A stretch of 64,000 nucleotides of DNA from Arabidopsis thaliana. Lineage: Eukaryota > Streptophyta > Magnoliopsida > Brassicales > Brassicaceae. The DNA lies in the NCBI RefSeq assembly GCF_000001735.4, contig NC_003076.8, positions 22,447,835-22,511,834 on the forward strand, written 5' to 3'. The notes under the pieces were generated by a model that made no database searches, was not told the DNA's origin, and saw only the letters and a program-made list of their open reading frames with translations. The translations under genes were made by a program, and so were the position numbers. Below are positions 33,238-45,228 of the stretch, piece by piece. Numbering within the stretch: position 1 is the stretch's first letter; every line of letters begins with the position of its first letter.

Positions 33238-34551
33238 TTAATCGGATTTGAGATCTTCTTCTTCTCGAGGAGCCTTGTGATTGATCACCTACGAACAAAC
33301 AAAAGAGACAGAACATTACATTCTGAGAATGTTGTTGTTTATATAACAGAAAACTTGGAGCGCAAGAAAAGGAAGCCCCTTGAACTTCCAATTAGATAAA
33401 TGGAAGTTTTTTCTTTTTTTGGTATCATCGTCATAAATAAAGTTCATAAAGTTTATAAAAAAAAAGATTATTGGCAAATCAAGTTGCAGATTTAAAAAGA
33501 AGAAAATAAATCTCATTAAAATCTTCAGAAAACAATCTTTCTAAAATAAGGAAGAATCTGTATCCACTTTGTTTTTCGTTTTCTGAGATTAATACATGCA
33601 TTTGAAGTCGTATCAATAAAGATAAACCAAAAACCATTATTACTAAGAAACAATATCGAAAAATAGTCTGAAAAAATCACAGAAAAAAGTACAATCCAAA
33701 TTTTATCGTAAAAGAGAACAAGAAAATTACACGACAAGGTTAACTTCAAGATCGATATTGGGAGAAAAACATATAAGAACAAAAAAAAAACTAAAAATAG
33801 TTATATGACTTCGAATCAGAGAAGAATCTCTACGTTTTTGTCAGTCAATTTCATAACAGAGAGGCAAAACAAACTAAAGTACCAAAAATAAACACGAAAA
33901 ACAATTTCAATTCTAAAGAATAATTTTCTCAAAAAAATATTTGCATGAATGAATGATGAATCTAAACAAAACACTTACTTTAACATAAGTTTCAAACCAA
34001 TAAATTAAAGAATGAGAATACAGTGATACAAAAAAAAAACACAAAGCTTACCAGAAAACAGAAGAATTGGAGATTGTTTTTGAGTCGGTGATTATGAGGA
34101 AAGTGAGAAATGCAAATTATAAAGTAACGAACGTGTTTGACAAAAAGATGGAAACGTTTCGGGAACGTTTGGTTTACTTCCCGGTTTAATTTGATTTTGG
34201 TTATGTGATTAATTTATTTTCGGTTCGGTTTAATTGTATTTGGTTCATTGGTATAAGAATTTTTTAGTCAAAAGCAAAATGCCAAACAATACACAGAGAG
34301 GAATGATGGAATCTTCAGCTTTAATAAATCTGCAGACTCTCAAAATTCCGATTCATCTTATTGAAGAACAATTTTCCGGCGAAACAGCCGATGAAGTCTC
34401 GCCTGAATCTTCTGTACCTTTCACCGGCGATTGACTTCACTTCAGAATCGAGAGAGAAGAAATCGATGGAAAACTAAAAATAGAAAGAGTTTCAAATTCT
34501 CGCTCTCTCTTCAAAACCGCAAATCAAGGGAACGAGAGACGAGAGAGAGAG
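33238..34551. other. Divergent region between GEX1 and XYLT
   Basis: AT-rich and without a recognised gene. The part next to GEX1 (33238-33500) may hold its 5' leader with an intron. A small frame with an ATG (34279-34434, 51 codons, MPNNTQRGMMES) ends 117 bp before the XYLT start and could be an upstream ORF only if transcription begins that early. GAGA runs directly precede the XYLT ATG. Confidence 0.4.
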
Positions 34552-36583
34552 ATGAGTAAACGGAATCCGAAGATTCTGAAGATTTTTCTGTATATGTTAC
34601 TTCTCAACTCTCTCTTTCTCATCATCTACTTCGTTTTTCACTCATCGTCGTTTTCACCGGAGCAGTCACAGCCTCCTCATATATACCACGTTTCAGTGAA
34701 TAACCAATCGGCGATTCAGAAACCGTGGCCGATCTTACCTTCTTACCTCCCATGGACGCCGCCGCAGAGGAATCTACCAACTGGCTCCTGCGAAGGTTAC
34801 TTCGGGAATGGATTTACAAAGAGAGTTGACTTCCTTAAGCCGAGGATTGGAGGAGGAGGAGAAGGAAGCTGGTTCCGATGTTTTTACAGTGAGACATTAC
34901 AGAGTTCGATTTGTGAAGGAAGGAATCTGAGAATGGTTCCGGATCGGATTGTTATGTCGAGAGGAGGTGAGAAGTTAGAGGAAGTTATGGGGAGGAAAGA
35001 GGAGGAGGAGCTTCCTGCGTTTCGACAAGGTGCGTTTGAGGTAGCGGAAGAGGTTTCTTCACGGTTAGGTTTTAAGAGACACCGTCGTTTTGGTGGAGGA
35101 GAAGGAGGTAGTGCGGTTTCTCGGCGGCTGGTGAATGATGAGATGTTGAATGAATATATGCAAGAAGGTGGAATTGATAGACATACAATGAGAGATTTGG
35201 TTGCTTCGATTCGTGCTGTTGATACCAATGATTTCGTTTGTGAAGAGGTTTGTGCATTTTACTCATTGATCTGGTGGATTTGAAGATTGTGTTTTGGTGA
35301 AAAGATTGCATAATTGGAGACTTTTCATTCAACATATGCAGCAATGAATCACTGATTTTGAGCTTTACATTGTTCATATTAATTAGGTTGTGGTTGTGTG
35401 AGATTCTTGGAAGACTATGTAGTTATGTGTGGTGGTTATATCTTGTTGGTTTGATGTTTGGTTTGCTTTTTGTTTGGCTGCAGTGGGTGGAGGAACCGAC
35501 CTTGCTTGTCACTAGATTCGAGTACGCAAATCTCTTCCATACTGTGACAGATTGGTATAGTGCCTATGTTTCGTCTAGAGTCACCGGTTTGCCTAATCGA
35601 CCTCACGTTGTTTTCGTTGACGGACACTGCACGGTATGCTCCTCTTCTTGTTCATGGTCATGATCCTTATATGAGCAGGGAAAGTCCAGTTTAGACTTGT
35701 AGTTAGTTACTCTTCGTTATAGGATTTGGATTTCTTGCGTGTTTATGGTTTTAGTTTCCCTCCTTTGATGAATAAAATTGAATCTTGTATGAGTTTCATA
35801 TCCATGTTGTGAATCTTTTTGCAGACGCAGCTAGAAGAAACATGGACAGCTTTGTTTTCCGGAATCAGATACGCAAAGAACTTCACCAAACCGGTTTGTT
35901 TCCGCCACGCGATTCTTTCACCATTGGGATACGAAACCGCTCTTTTTAAAGGCTTGTCCGGAGAAATAGACTGCAAGGGAGATTCAGCTCACAATCTGTG
36001 GCAAAACCCGGACGATAAAAGGACTGCGAGGATATCAGAGTTTGGTGAAATGATCAGAGCAGCTTTCGGGTTGCCTGTCAATAGACACCGCTCATTAGAA
36101 AAGCCGCTATCATCATCATCATCATCAGCCTCAGTTTATAATGTTCTTTTTGTCCGCCGTGAAGATTACTTAGCCCATCCTCGTCATGGCGGTAAAGTCC
36201 AGTCTCGGCTCATCAATGAGGAAGAAGTGTTCGACTCGTTGCATCATTGGGTTGCAACTGGGTCCACCGGTCTGACCAAATGCGGGATTAACCTTGTGAA
36301 TGGCTTGCTTGCACACATGTCAATGAAAGATCAAGTCCGAGCCATTCAAGATGCTTCAGTGATCATAGGAGCTCATGGAGCAGGACTGACTCACATTGTC
36401 TCTGCAACACCAAACACAACGATATTTGAGATAATAAGCGTCGAGTTTCAGAGACCTCATTTCGAGCTTATAGCTAAGTGGAAAGGATTGGAGTATCACG
36501 CGATGCATCTGGCGAACTCACGAGCGGAACCAACGGCTGTGATTGAGAAGTTAACGGAGATCATGAAGAGCCTTGGCTGCTAA
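34552..36583 (+). CDS. XYLT: Beta-1,2-xylosyltransferase of N-glycan processing
   Basis: Three exons (34552-35247, 35484-35633, 35825-36583) join in phase 0 to 534 aa, the known length of Arabidopsis XYLT. A short cytoplasmic tail (MSKRNPKILK) is followed by one signal-anchor helix (IFLYMLLLNSLFLIIYFVF) and a lumenal GT61 domain. Characteristic pieces are TRFEYANLFHTVTDWYSAY, VVFVDGHC, KPVCFRHAILSPLGYETALF, VLFVRREDY, and the C-terminal DASVIIGAHGAGLTHIV. The enzyme acts in the medial Golgi, adding beta-1,2-xylose to the core mannose of complex N-glycans. A Ser run encoded by tcatca repeats lies near residue 380. No defects seen. Confidence 0.96.
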
Positions 36584-36935
36584 AGACAAAAGAAAAAACA
36601 AGAATTTAGGATAGTGAGTGAGTTCTAATCTCCGGTGACCGGTGAGTTTGTCATATTTTGATACCTTGTATTTTTGTATCATTTTTTCGATTTGGTTAAT
36701 GATGTAAATTTGGCTTTTATTTTTTGTACTAAACATGATTTCTAATGGTTATCTTATCTATTATTATTTTACAATTCCTTTTTAAAAGGAAAATGCCAAA
36801 ATGGTATTTGCATAGTGGATGAACAAAGGTGATAATGTATATGTCAAAACAGAGACTTTCCCTGACGTGTTTCTTCTAGTAAATAAAATAGTAGCTGTCG
36901 AAAGAAAAAATCAATAAAGAGGACAATAAAAATAA
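36584..36935. other. XYLT 3' UTR and spacer to the tRNA gene
   Basis: AT-rich, no gene. It contains the probable XYLT polyadenylation region and, next to the tRNA, the T-run that ends tRNA transcription on the minus strand (A5 at 36928-36932 on the plus strand). Confidence 0.4.
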
Positions 36936-37008
36936 TGGAGATGCGGGGTATCGATCCCCGTACCTCTCGCATGCTAAGCGAGCGCTCTACCATCTGAGCT
37001 ACATCCCC
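36936..37008 (-). tRNA. tRNA-Ala (anticodon AGC)
   Basis: Seventy-three bases on the minus strand form a complete cloverleaf. The acceptor stem GGGGATG pairs with CATCTCC, with discriminator A. The D-arm is GCTC...GAGC. The anticodon arm CTCGC TTAGCAT GCGAG has anticodon AGC. The T-arm CGGGG ATCGATA CCCCG is complete. Internal A box (TAGCTCAGATGG) and B box (GGATCGATACC) are intact. No intron. A T5 run 3 bases downstream is a good Pol III terminator. The AGC wobble A would be read as inosine. It lies alone between XYLT and the HMA-like gene. Confidence 0.96.
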
Positions 37009-37451
37009 ATATGTGTACTGATTCAATTTAGTTTTATATAAATCAGATTTATAAAAAACAAATTCAACGAAACATTTATTGCCAAGAAAAAGAGCGACGT
37101 AAAATTTAATTTGAGACAAATTGGAAATTTCATTTTCTACTCATATTTCATTAATCTAAATATCTAATATGTATAATTCAAACCGATTTACCTTAGTAAA
37201 GATATAATAATTGAAAATTCTTTAACTTAAAGTAGGATCAACGACTCACACGATCGCAGTATATCATTGAAAACTCGAGATGTGATTAAACTTTATTAAT
37301 GATGAAAATTATAATTTTTTAAAAAAATGGTATAAGCTACAAAAATCACTTCAACCAAATCAATACCAATTGTAATACTACAACGCGGCTGTATAAAAAA
37401 AAAAAAAACGTCGGAATCTTCAAACTGACGTCGTTTGAAACCAAATCATCT
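37009..37451. other. Spacer between tRNA-Ala and the HMA-like gene
   Basis: AT-rich, with poly-A runs (for example 37397-37408). It is the tRNA upstream region and the 3' UTR of the HMA-like gene. No gene seen. Confidence 0.4.
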
Positions 37452-38125
37452 TCACAAAATCCGACACTGTGGCTCGCCGGTAACGCCGTCTCGCGTCGGT
37501 AACTGCGGCGGCGAAGAATACCACATTTCCGGTACGTAATAAGGATAATAATAATACGGATACGTCGCAGGAGGTTGTTGTTGTTCAGTATACGGAAATT
37601 GTTGGTAGTTCATATACTGAGACATCGGAGACATTGGCGCCGACACCTGTTGATACATCGGCGAATATTGTTGCCACGGTGGCAGAAAGTTTTGAGGAGG
37701 AGGAGGAGTAACGTGACCATAATCCATGTGGATTAATTGAGCATGTTTCTTAGCTTTACGAATCCTCAGAATAATCTCAGGGCTGATCTTGCCTGAGAGA
37801 TAAGCTAATCCTTTCGTCGCATCGATTGTGTATGTTACATCTGTTCAAAATCATTACAAAACATAACAACATTGTTCTAATGCGCAAGATTTAAATAAAA
37901 ATGAGAAAAAAAAAAATACCATGAATGCCTTTAAAAATCTTATGCATAGATTTGTCCCATCCACTAGTCTGAGTATCAAGCCTTAGAATGCAAGTCTGCA
38001 AGAAAAAAAGGAACCAAGTCATGATGATTTGTTGAGGATGTGTAATGTCATCATGGATACAATAATGATGATGAGAGATAAAGAAGAGAAACCATTTGAG
38101 AAGAAGAAGAAGAATGATCCAACAT
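37452..38125 (-). CDS. HIPP-type HMA-domain protein lacking the metal-binding CxxC
   Basis: Three exons join in phase: 38093-38125, 37920-37995 and 37452-37840, giving 165 aa (starting MLDHSSSSSQM). Residues about 12-75 have the beta-alpha-beta pattern of a heavy-metal-associated domain (TCILRLDTQTSGWDKSMHKI, then KGIHDVTYTIDATKGLAYLSG, then KISPEIILRIRKAKKHAQL). The usual MxCxxC loop is replaced by DTQTSGW, so metal binding through that motif is unlikely. A Pro/Gln/Tyr-rich linker follows (NFLPPWQQYSPMYQQ). The C-terminus is CRIL, a CaaX box whose Leu predicts geranylgeranylation. HMA plus CaaX defines plant HIPPs, which sit on membranes. The first exon is small, so simple ORF calls start too late at MDYGHV. 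Confidence 0.8.
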
Positions 38126-38690
38126 GGCTTTGTGCTGATGAGAAAGAGAAAAACTTAACTGTTTCCAAGTATTTTGGTTAGAACCAAAGAGCTGTTTATA
38201 TAGAGACTATAGAAGATATTTTCTTTCTACGTACGATACAATTTGTTTTTGTTAATTAAGGTATTTAGATTAATGGTATTAAATCCTAGTACTTATTGTT
38301 ATAATCTGGACATTGTATTATACAATACCTATACCATTTATGTACTGCAAATTGATTTGTTACTGCATCTGCCTTCACACGTATCTCCACTGCTTGTGGT
38401 AAATGAAATTTGTGTAACACCAAATCTTTCAAAAGAATTAAAAATTTCTAAAGGATATAGTGCTTAAAATGACAATGATCAATTACTATTTAGAGACGAC
38501 CATATAAAGATTTCGAAATTTCAATTTGACATTTCCATAATTAGTTCTGGACTTAATTAGTCCTAGAAACTATATTATGAAAACAAATAAAGGTAAAACA
38601 CCTTTTTCTCATTGGCTCATGCATCAAAAACCATTTTTCAATCTGTTTTCAAAATCTACAAAAAGGCAAAAGAATAAAGTAGGAAAAAAA
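38126..38690. other. HMA-like gene promoter and PRAT 3' flank
   Basis: The first 100 bp are the leader and core promoter of the HMA-like gene (tttatatagag near 38194 could be its TATA box on the minus strand). The rest is AT-rich without a gene. Confidence 0.4.
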
Positions 38691-40082
38691 TCAACGAGCA
38701 TGAGGAAATTTGAGCTTCTTGGGTTTCGTTAAGGAGTTGCAGAAAGAAGAGAAAGCTCCTTTGATTTCATCATGGATTGGGATAGCCAACGAGAGCAGCG
38801 GTAAATCATGTTGGGGACTTCTGGTTTGTTGTCTAAACGAGACAGAGTGAGCCAAAGCCGTTTGTCTTTTGTTGAGTCCTTCAAGGATGAAGGAGAAGGC
38901 ACCAAAAGTGAGACAACTCTGTAGCATTGCTTGCGGTGCACCTGCAAACACATGATCATGGAGACTTGTTAGCTTAGCCAGAGTAGATGTGACTATGTTC
39001 ATCATCAAATTCCTATAGACAGCTCTATCAAACGTAAATAGCTCACATAGTTCATCATATACTTGCAAATGCGGAGATATGAATTCAGTTCTTACCGGGG
39101 AAACTAAGAGCAAGGCCAGTACAACACCCAGCAACTCCAACATTAATGGCTGCAGAATGGAGGAAATTTGAACATATAAGCAAAGTCATGCTACGAGTTG
39201 AATATTACATCGTACGAGTCAGAAGGGATAAAAGAGCCGCACCGTCATCTTTGCCTCGTATTTGTTTTAGAAGGCAAACAACTAAACTGTGTACTCCAGA
39301 TAAAACCGCAAAAGTCTAACAAAGAAACCACAATTCATTCAGTTGCCTCTCAAGCATACATGAAATAATAACCTTATGCAGTTTCAATGAACATAATACT
39401 CAATTAATTCATAAAGACTTAAGATTTAGGCACCTTTGCAGACTGACCCGCATCCACAAATGATCCTTTAAACCCTTTCTTCTTAAACAATCCAGAGCCT
39501 GAACACCAACTTATTTCCGTGAGATTTATTGTTCAATCACAGTTTCATAAAAAAAACAACGACACACAAAGTAATTCTCTATTAGTCAACACTAAATAGC
39601 TAAAGCTAAATTGACTGCAAAACAAAACCAATCTGTTCTATAAAAGCTACACCAATGAAGTCTACACAGGCCATTGTTGTTCCTTAAGACTCAATGTTTG
39701 ATCAATCCTTAACCCAAGTAATCTAGTTTTTCCTCTAGTCAACGTTAACATTAGCCTAAACACAAACTTCAGAGTTTAATAGAAACTTCAAAGCTAAGTT
39801 TCATCAACGATTAGTCAACCTCGAATTCAATTACTTTGTAATCAAATAAACGAAGAGGAATTAAAAAAAAAAAACCTCACCATAGCCAAATACAGAGCCC
39901 ATGAATGCGCCACTAGCAGCATCTCCGGCGAAACGTACAAGACAAACGGCGGGAGCAGGGATTACCAATGCTTTAGAAGAAGAGTCATGATCAGTCATAT
40001 CATTAGCGTCACGGTTAGGTTTTGAATCGGAATCGAGACTCGTATCGACGTTAATAGCGTTTGAAGAATTCTCGGCCGCCAT
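38691..40082 (-). CDS. Tim17/Tim22/Tim23-family (PRAT) membrane protein
   Basis: A multi-exon gene from ATG 40082 ([20 protein letters not shown]) to a stop at 38691-38693. The acidic/Ser-rich N-terminus is followed by four hydrophobic segments typical of PRAT proteins: [15 protein letters not shown]; a segment with [41 protein letters not shown]; and [14 protein letters not shown]. The G/A-rich helices with small-residue spacing are the family signature. A basic tail ([15 protein letters not shown]) ends the protein. PRAT members form import channels or carriers in mitochondria or the chloroplast envelope. From memory the A. thaliana gene here, At5g55510, groups with the envelope protein HP20. 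Which organelle is used cannot be decided from sequence alone. Confidence 0.87.
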
Positions 40083-40370
40083 AGCTTAAGACCTCTTTGA
40101 AGCTTGAAGACACACTTTCGTTTTCTACCTAATCTTCAAAAATTAGAAACAGAGTTTGCTTTTTTACCTGTAGCCAAACACTATATTCATTATGGGCCTC
40201 AATTCGGCCTCACTTGGGCCTATATGTTATGAAGAAATTGCAGAAACTTATATATATAGATTTTTTAATAAAATGTAAGAACAGGCCTGCCCAAGATGGG
40301 CAAGAAATTGCAGAAATTGCCCAAGAAGTTTTTTTGTTCTTGAAATGAAATGATAAATTTGTAACATGAA

Positions 40371-43353
40371 TCAGTAGTGATGGTCATGGTCTTGATATAT
40401 GGCTCCAAACTCAGATCTCCATGCTTGATCGTCTGTATAGTTGTCATAGCTCACAACACCGGTTCTGTGTTCTGATGATGATACATGCTCTTCTTCCTCT
40501 TCTTGCTCATTCTCCTTGAACCATGCCTCTAATGCAGACCCTGGTAATTTGCTTTCTGCTAGATATTGCTTCATTGTGCTCATTTCTGTTTTGTGCTTAC
40601 TCTTTAACTTCTCCATTTGCTGTTTCAACTTGTCATTCTCTTCTTCCATTATGCCGAAACGTTCCTGCAATTATGGTTTTAGGAATCAGCATGTAGAATC
40701 TATAATGCAGAATCTAAGTGTCCAAAGGTTTTTTTTTAGTTGGTGAAAGTAAAAGTTACCTCAGAGGATTGAACTGCTTGCTCAGCTTCACGGAGTCTGA
40801 CAAGTAATTCTCCAGCAGCTTGAACAGCTTCAACAGTATCTCGCAGCTGAATTTTAAGGCCCTTGTTCTCCTTTTTCAAGAATTCTCTTTCTTTCTCCTT
40901 CTCAGCTCTAATAGCAGTAAGTTCAGCTGAGAAAGCTTTTGCAAAACGCTTCCCGTGGCGACCTTTCAAAGCAGCTTTAGCCGCTGCTTTCTTCACATCA
41001 ACTATTCCTGCCATAGTCACGCTATGCCTCTCATCTAATTCATCGTACTTCTCCTGCAGTTCTGTGTACTGCTCGATGAATCTACTGTGACCAAGCATAG
41101 CTCTACTTAGAGCATCATTTAACTCCTCTGTAGCCATTTTCTCCTTCTTGAGCTCTATCTCTAGATCCTCTGCGTGTCTACGATGGCTATCAATATCCAT
41201 CCTTAGATCATCTGTTAAAGATATCCATTCACTCTCCATTTCTGTCCACCTCTCACGTTCTTCTTCTAGCGCCTCGCTGTTGTTCTCAGTGTTCTTGGTA
41301 AAATCAATGCTCTTCCTCATTTGGAAAGACCGTAACAGCAACGAAGATCTAACATTATCCGTTGATTTTGTAGGCTGAAGCTTGCTTTTGAGCTCTGCAA
41401 TCTCCTTTAGAAGAGCTTCCTTTTCACTGAGATCAATCCTTACTTTCCCAAACTCTTCACTACGTTGGTTTGTTTCATATGTTTCCTTCACGACCTCTGT
41501 CTCATCTTCTCCATCATCAGACTTCATTAGCTGCACAAACAGATAAGCATAGCTAAAGTTGATTATCCATGTCTTGCAAACAATTTACTAATGTGCTTGT
41601 TTTCTTTGAAATATAACCTGTTGGGTTACCTTACTTGACTCCTGCAAAGCGTTCTTTTTGTATTCGTCTAACTGAAGAATTATAAAAACAAAGTGTCAGC
41701 AAACTCAAGTTCAACATATAACACTCACTAGTCTCACCATAAGTTATTTACCTGATAAGTAAGCTGCTCAATTTTGGTAGCCTGCTCGACACACATGTTC
41801 TTGAGATGCTTCTCGTCCACGCAAGCTTCTTCTATTGCCTTATATCCTCCCTGATGATAAAAGATACAATAGTCAAAACGAATAGCCTTCTACTAAAGAA
41901 ACTGAAAATGAACAAAAGGAAATGCATCTCAGGGTTTCTAGACATACTTGAGCTTCTTGGTCAAGTTTCTGTCTGCAAGAAAGACAGAGGAGAATCGATG
42001 ATCCACCTTCTTTTGGTCTATCTTTCTGTAACAATTTAACCGAAGCACTAAGATTATCATCGGCTTCATCGCAAGGCTTCAGAGAGAGATGCCCAAACGA
42101 GAAGGAAACAGAAGATCTGTTTGACAGTGAGCTCCGTTGGTGACAGTCTATAATATTTAGTCCTCTCTGGAGACTTGCAGCTAGAGAATCTGTAGGACTT
42201 AAAGGCTTTCTGTTTCCAGTGGAGGAGCTCTCGGTTACATTCCTAGGACTTGCCTGAAACTTTGTCGACGCAGCCACGCTCTTCCTAAAATTCCTAATCT
42301 TTGGAGATTCTGACAAAGGAGGCTCTTCAAGAATACGTGATTGATGTGGTAAACTGATAGAAATCCCATTTCCCACTGCGCTTGGACCAGAATCAGCCAA
42401 GGCACAATCTTTGTGATCCTTGTGTTTATCAACAGAGCAAATCTCGTCTCCACTCATTGAATCTGCTTCACAGCCTGAAGCACTTGCAAAGGAGGATTGA
42501 ATAGAATCCCTCAAATCATCAGAATCACAGTTAGTGTGAAACTTGTTAATGTGTTTACTCAGTTCCACTACATCATCATCATACTCCTCCTCATACATTG
42601 TTTCCTTTTCTGAACCTTGTCTGTTTTCACACGACATGACTAAAGACTTGTTGATGCTGTTTCTCAATTGACTCAAACTCTCCCTCACAAAGTAACCATT
42701 CTTGCTTCCATCAGGTTTGTACCCATCAGACTTGGTTCTTATTAGTTCCTCCTATAAACCATAAACCCAACATTACACACAAACACAAATACGCAACCAA
42801 TAAGTGACAAAAAATTCAAACCTTTAGGTCACGAATCTGGTGACCCAATGAATCATCTTCCTCTGTAATCTCATTAGCCATTGAGTTAGCTCTTGTGACG
42901 AGTACACTCTTCGCTTCAAACTGTTGTAATTCAATTTAAAACTCAGAGACGGAAACAATAACTTCAAATCCAAAGGAACTAAAGACAACAAATTATGTAA
43001 AATCAAAATGTATCAAAACCCTAATTATAGAAAGATCTTAAGTTATATGAATCCACCTGAGTAGATTCTTTAGGGAGAATCTGTTGAGTCGCAGATGGAA
43101 ACACTTTCTGAGGCGACTTTTTCTTCAAGTGAAGATCGTCGTCGTTGTTGAGATGATGATTTGTTTGTATGTTTGGGTCACAAGGAGGAGAGTTCTCGTC
43201 GTTGGATCTGAAACTCTTTTTAGTATCTGCATTTTGAATCGATTTCTGCTTAGCGTAGATGGATCTGGGAAGCAGATTTCGAATAGAAGAAGTCGAAATG
43301 TTTCCTAAGAACCGACTCTCTCCGATCTTCGCTGGTGACTTCATCGTTTTCAT
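40371..43353 (-). CDS. Kinesin-like coiled-coil protein without a motor domain
   Basis: A multi-exon gene from ATG 43353 (MKTMKSPAKIGESRF; a second in-frame ATG lies 9 bp later) to a stop at 40371-40373. N-terminal part: basic and Ser/Pro-rich. Middle: low-complexity acidic/Ser stretches and a CLSCRQKLDQEAQ motif. C-terminal half: a long coiled coil (about 41536-40740 and 40670-40371) with heptads rich in E/K/L (LSEKEALLKEIAELKSKL, ALKGRHGKRFAKAFSAEL, RFGIMEEENDKLKQQMEKLK). There is no P-loop GxxxxGKT or any motor motif, so it cannot be a kinesin. The similarity is to the non-motor part of phragmoplast-type kinesins (PAKRP, kinesin-12). A role at microtubules is inference. Confidence 0.82.
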
Positions 43354-43665
43354 AACAGAGATTGAGGAAAGAAGAGATTTTTAGATCTAGAGATAAGAGA
43401 CGAGATAGAGAGAGAGAGGATTTGAACGTTATGTGTTGTGAGAGAGAGACAGAGGAAGACGATAAAGATAGCGTTTTTGTATTTTGAATGTTTGAGTCGA
43501 TTCGACCGTTGGAGTAAATGTGGGACGCACTCGGAAATGGGCTTCACGTGTTGGGCTTTTTTAAATGGGTGTTTTATTTCCGTAACGTAAATGGGCTTAA
43601 TTCTCACCGTAATTTATTTCTCTTTATAAACATGTCATATAATTGATTTCATTAACATAGAAAAA

Positions 43666-44151
43666 TTAGGCGTTCGGATATTCGGGTCAGATTCGGGTTG
43701 GGTATTTTGGGTTCGGGTTTTTCGGATTTAGAAATTTAAGACCCATTCGGGTAATTTAAGATTTTGGTTCGGGTTTGGTTCGGGTTCGGGTTTATTTATA
43801 TATTGAAATATCAAAATTTTGTATGTAAATCTATTAAATTACTTGAAAATTTCAAAAATTTCCAAAACAACACGAGTAATTTTGCTTGAATATATTTAAA
43901 AATACACAAAAATAACTAAATATCCAAAAAAATCCTAATATTTTCTATATATAAGTATAAATATAACTAATATATATTTATATTTAAGATATGTTTGGGT
44001 ACTTATTCGGGTTCGGGTTCGGGTCCGGGTTTTTCAGGTTTTAAAGTTTAGACCCGTTTGGATATTTTAAAAGTTCGAGTTCAGGTTCGGTTCGAGTTTT
44101 TCGGATCGGGTTTAGATCGGTTCTTCGGATTTGGATATTATGCCCAGGCTT
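43666..44151. repeat. TTCGGGT-rich dispersed repeat, probable non-autonomous DNA element
   Basis: Two arms rich in GGTTCGGG/TTCGGGT units (43675-43800 and 44005-44130) flank an AT-rich core of about 200 bp. The arms are in direct orientation and share an ordered block (gggtttttc, then agaccc, then ttcgg- or ttgga-type bases and ttttaa). The right edge reads ATTATGCCCAGGCTTA. No clear terminal inverted repeat or target duplication was found, so the class is left open. The arrangement is typical of old dispersed repeats in Arabidopsis. Confidence 0.55.
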
Positions 44152-45228
44152 AAGAAAAATAGCAGCACTGTCTATATATGTTGACGGTGTACAAAATCAT
44201 TTCAGTTTTATTTCAGTAATAAAGAGTTCTATGATTACAAGTAATTTTAGTTGAATTTGTGGTGATAGATGAGAATTTTGTGGGGAGAATAATTAAACAA
44301 TAATTTGGGATTGGGAGAAAAGTTGATTTGTACGTTAAATAAATGGAATATAAGATTTTAAGCAACTAAAAGGAAAGAGGTAGGCATCCAGATGATAGTG
44401 ACATTTTTTTTTTCTTTTGTTATAATTGTCAGCAATTATAGTTTGAAATTTTTGGCATTAGAAACATATATAACCAATAATTGTCAAGAGAATAAAAGAA
44501 AACAAAACAATGATATTTTATTTACACATGAATAATGACAATACTATATAAAAAAATTCAAATTCAGCACTTTTTGGATCTTTTTATTATTTTAGCTTTC
44601 TTGTGGGTTCTACACATCTTCAATATTTTTCTAACTTTTAAATATCATATCTAACTTTAATTTGTGTACTCATGCATTCACATCCACTCATTTTCTTAAG
44701 AAAATAATATTTTATAACTTTACATGGTTGAAGAAAGATACAGTTACAGTTCAATTTCACATATTTATTTCATAAATCCCATACTATATTACATTTACTT
44801 AAGTATATTTGCATTTCATTTTAACTAAAGTTCATATATTTTTTGTAACATACCTTTTTATTCATCTGAAATCGCTCCTTACTTGTGTAACTAAAGTTCA
44901 TCTTCAATATTATTATGATATTTTCATTACCATCTACAATATTAACCCATTTATATTTACAGAAAAAGAGGCAAAAATATAATTAAAGTTAAAGATCATG
45001 TGATAATCACTTGATATGCTTTGCCAAAAACTGACGTGTAGGCCCCAAAGCCCATTAGCTCCGAATAATTAAAAAAACGCTCTCTTCTATCTTTTCATCT
45101 TCTTCCTTTTTACCTCAATAACTTTGCAAATTTACAAAAAGAACCAGAAAGACTCCATTAACGCTTTTGCCAGCCAACAACAACAAAAAAAAAGAAGCTC
45201 ACAGCTTTTCCATCTTCCAAACATCTCT

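Noticed and set aside
34279-34434. 51-codon upstream ORF of XYLT as a real gene
   Set aside because: No family signal, and it may lie upstream of the transcription start; kept only as a note.
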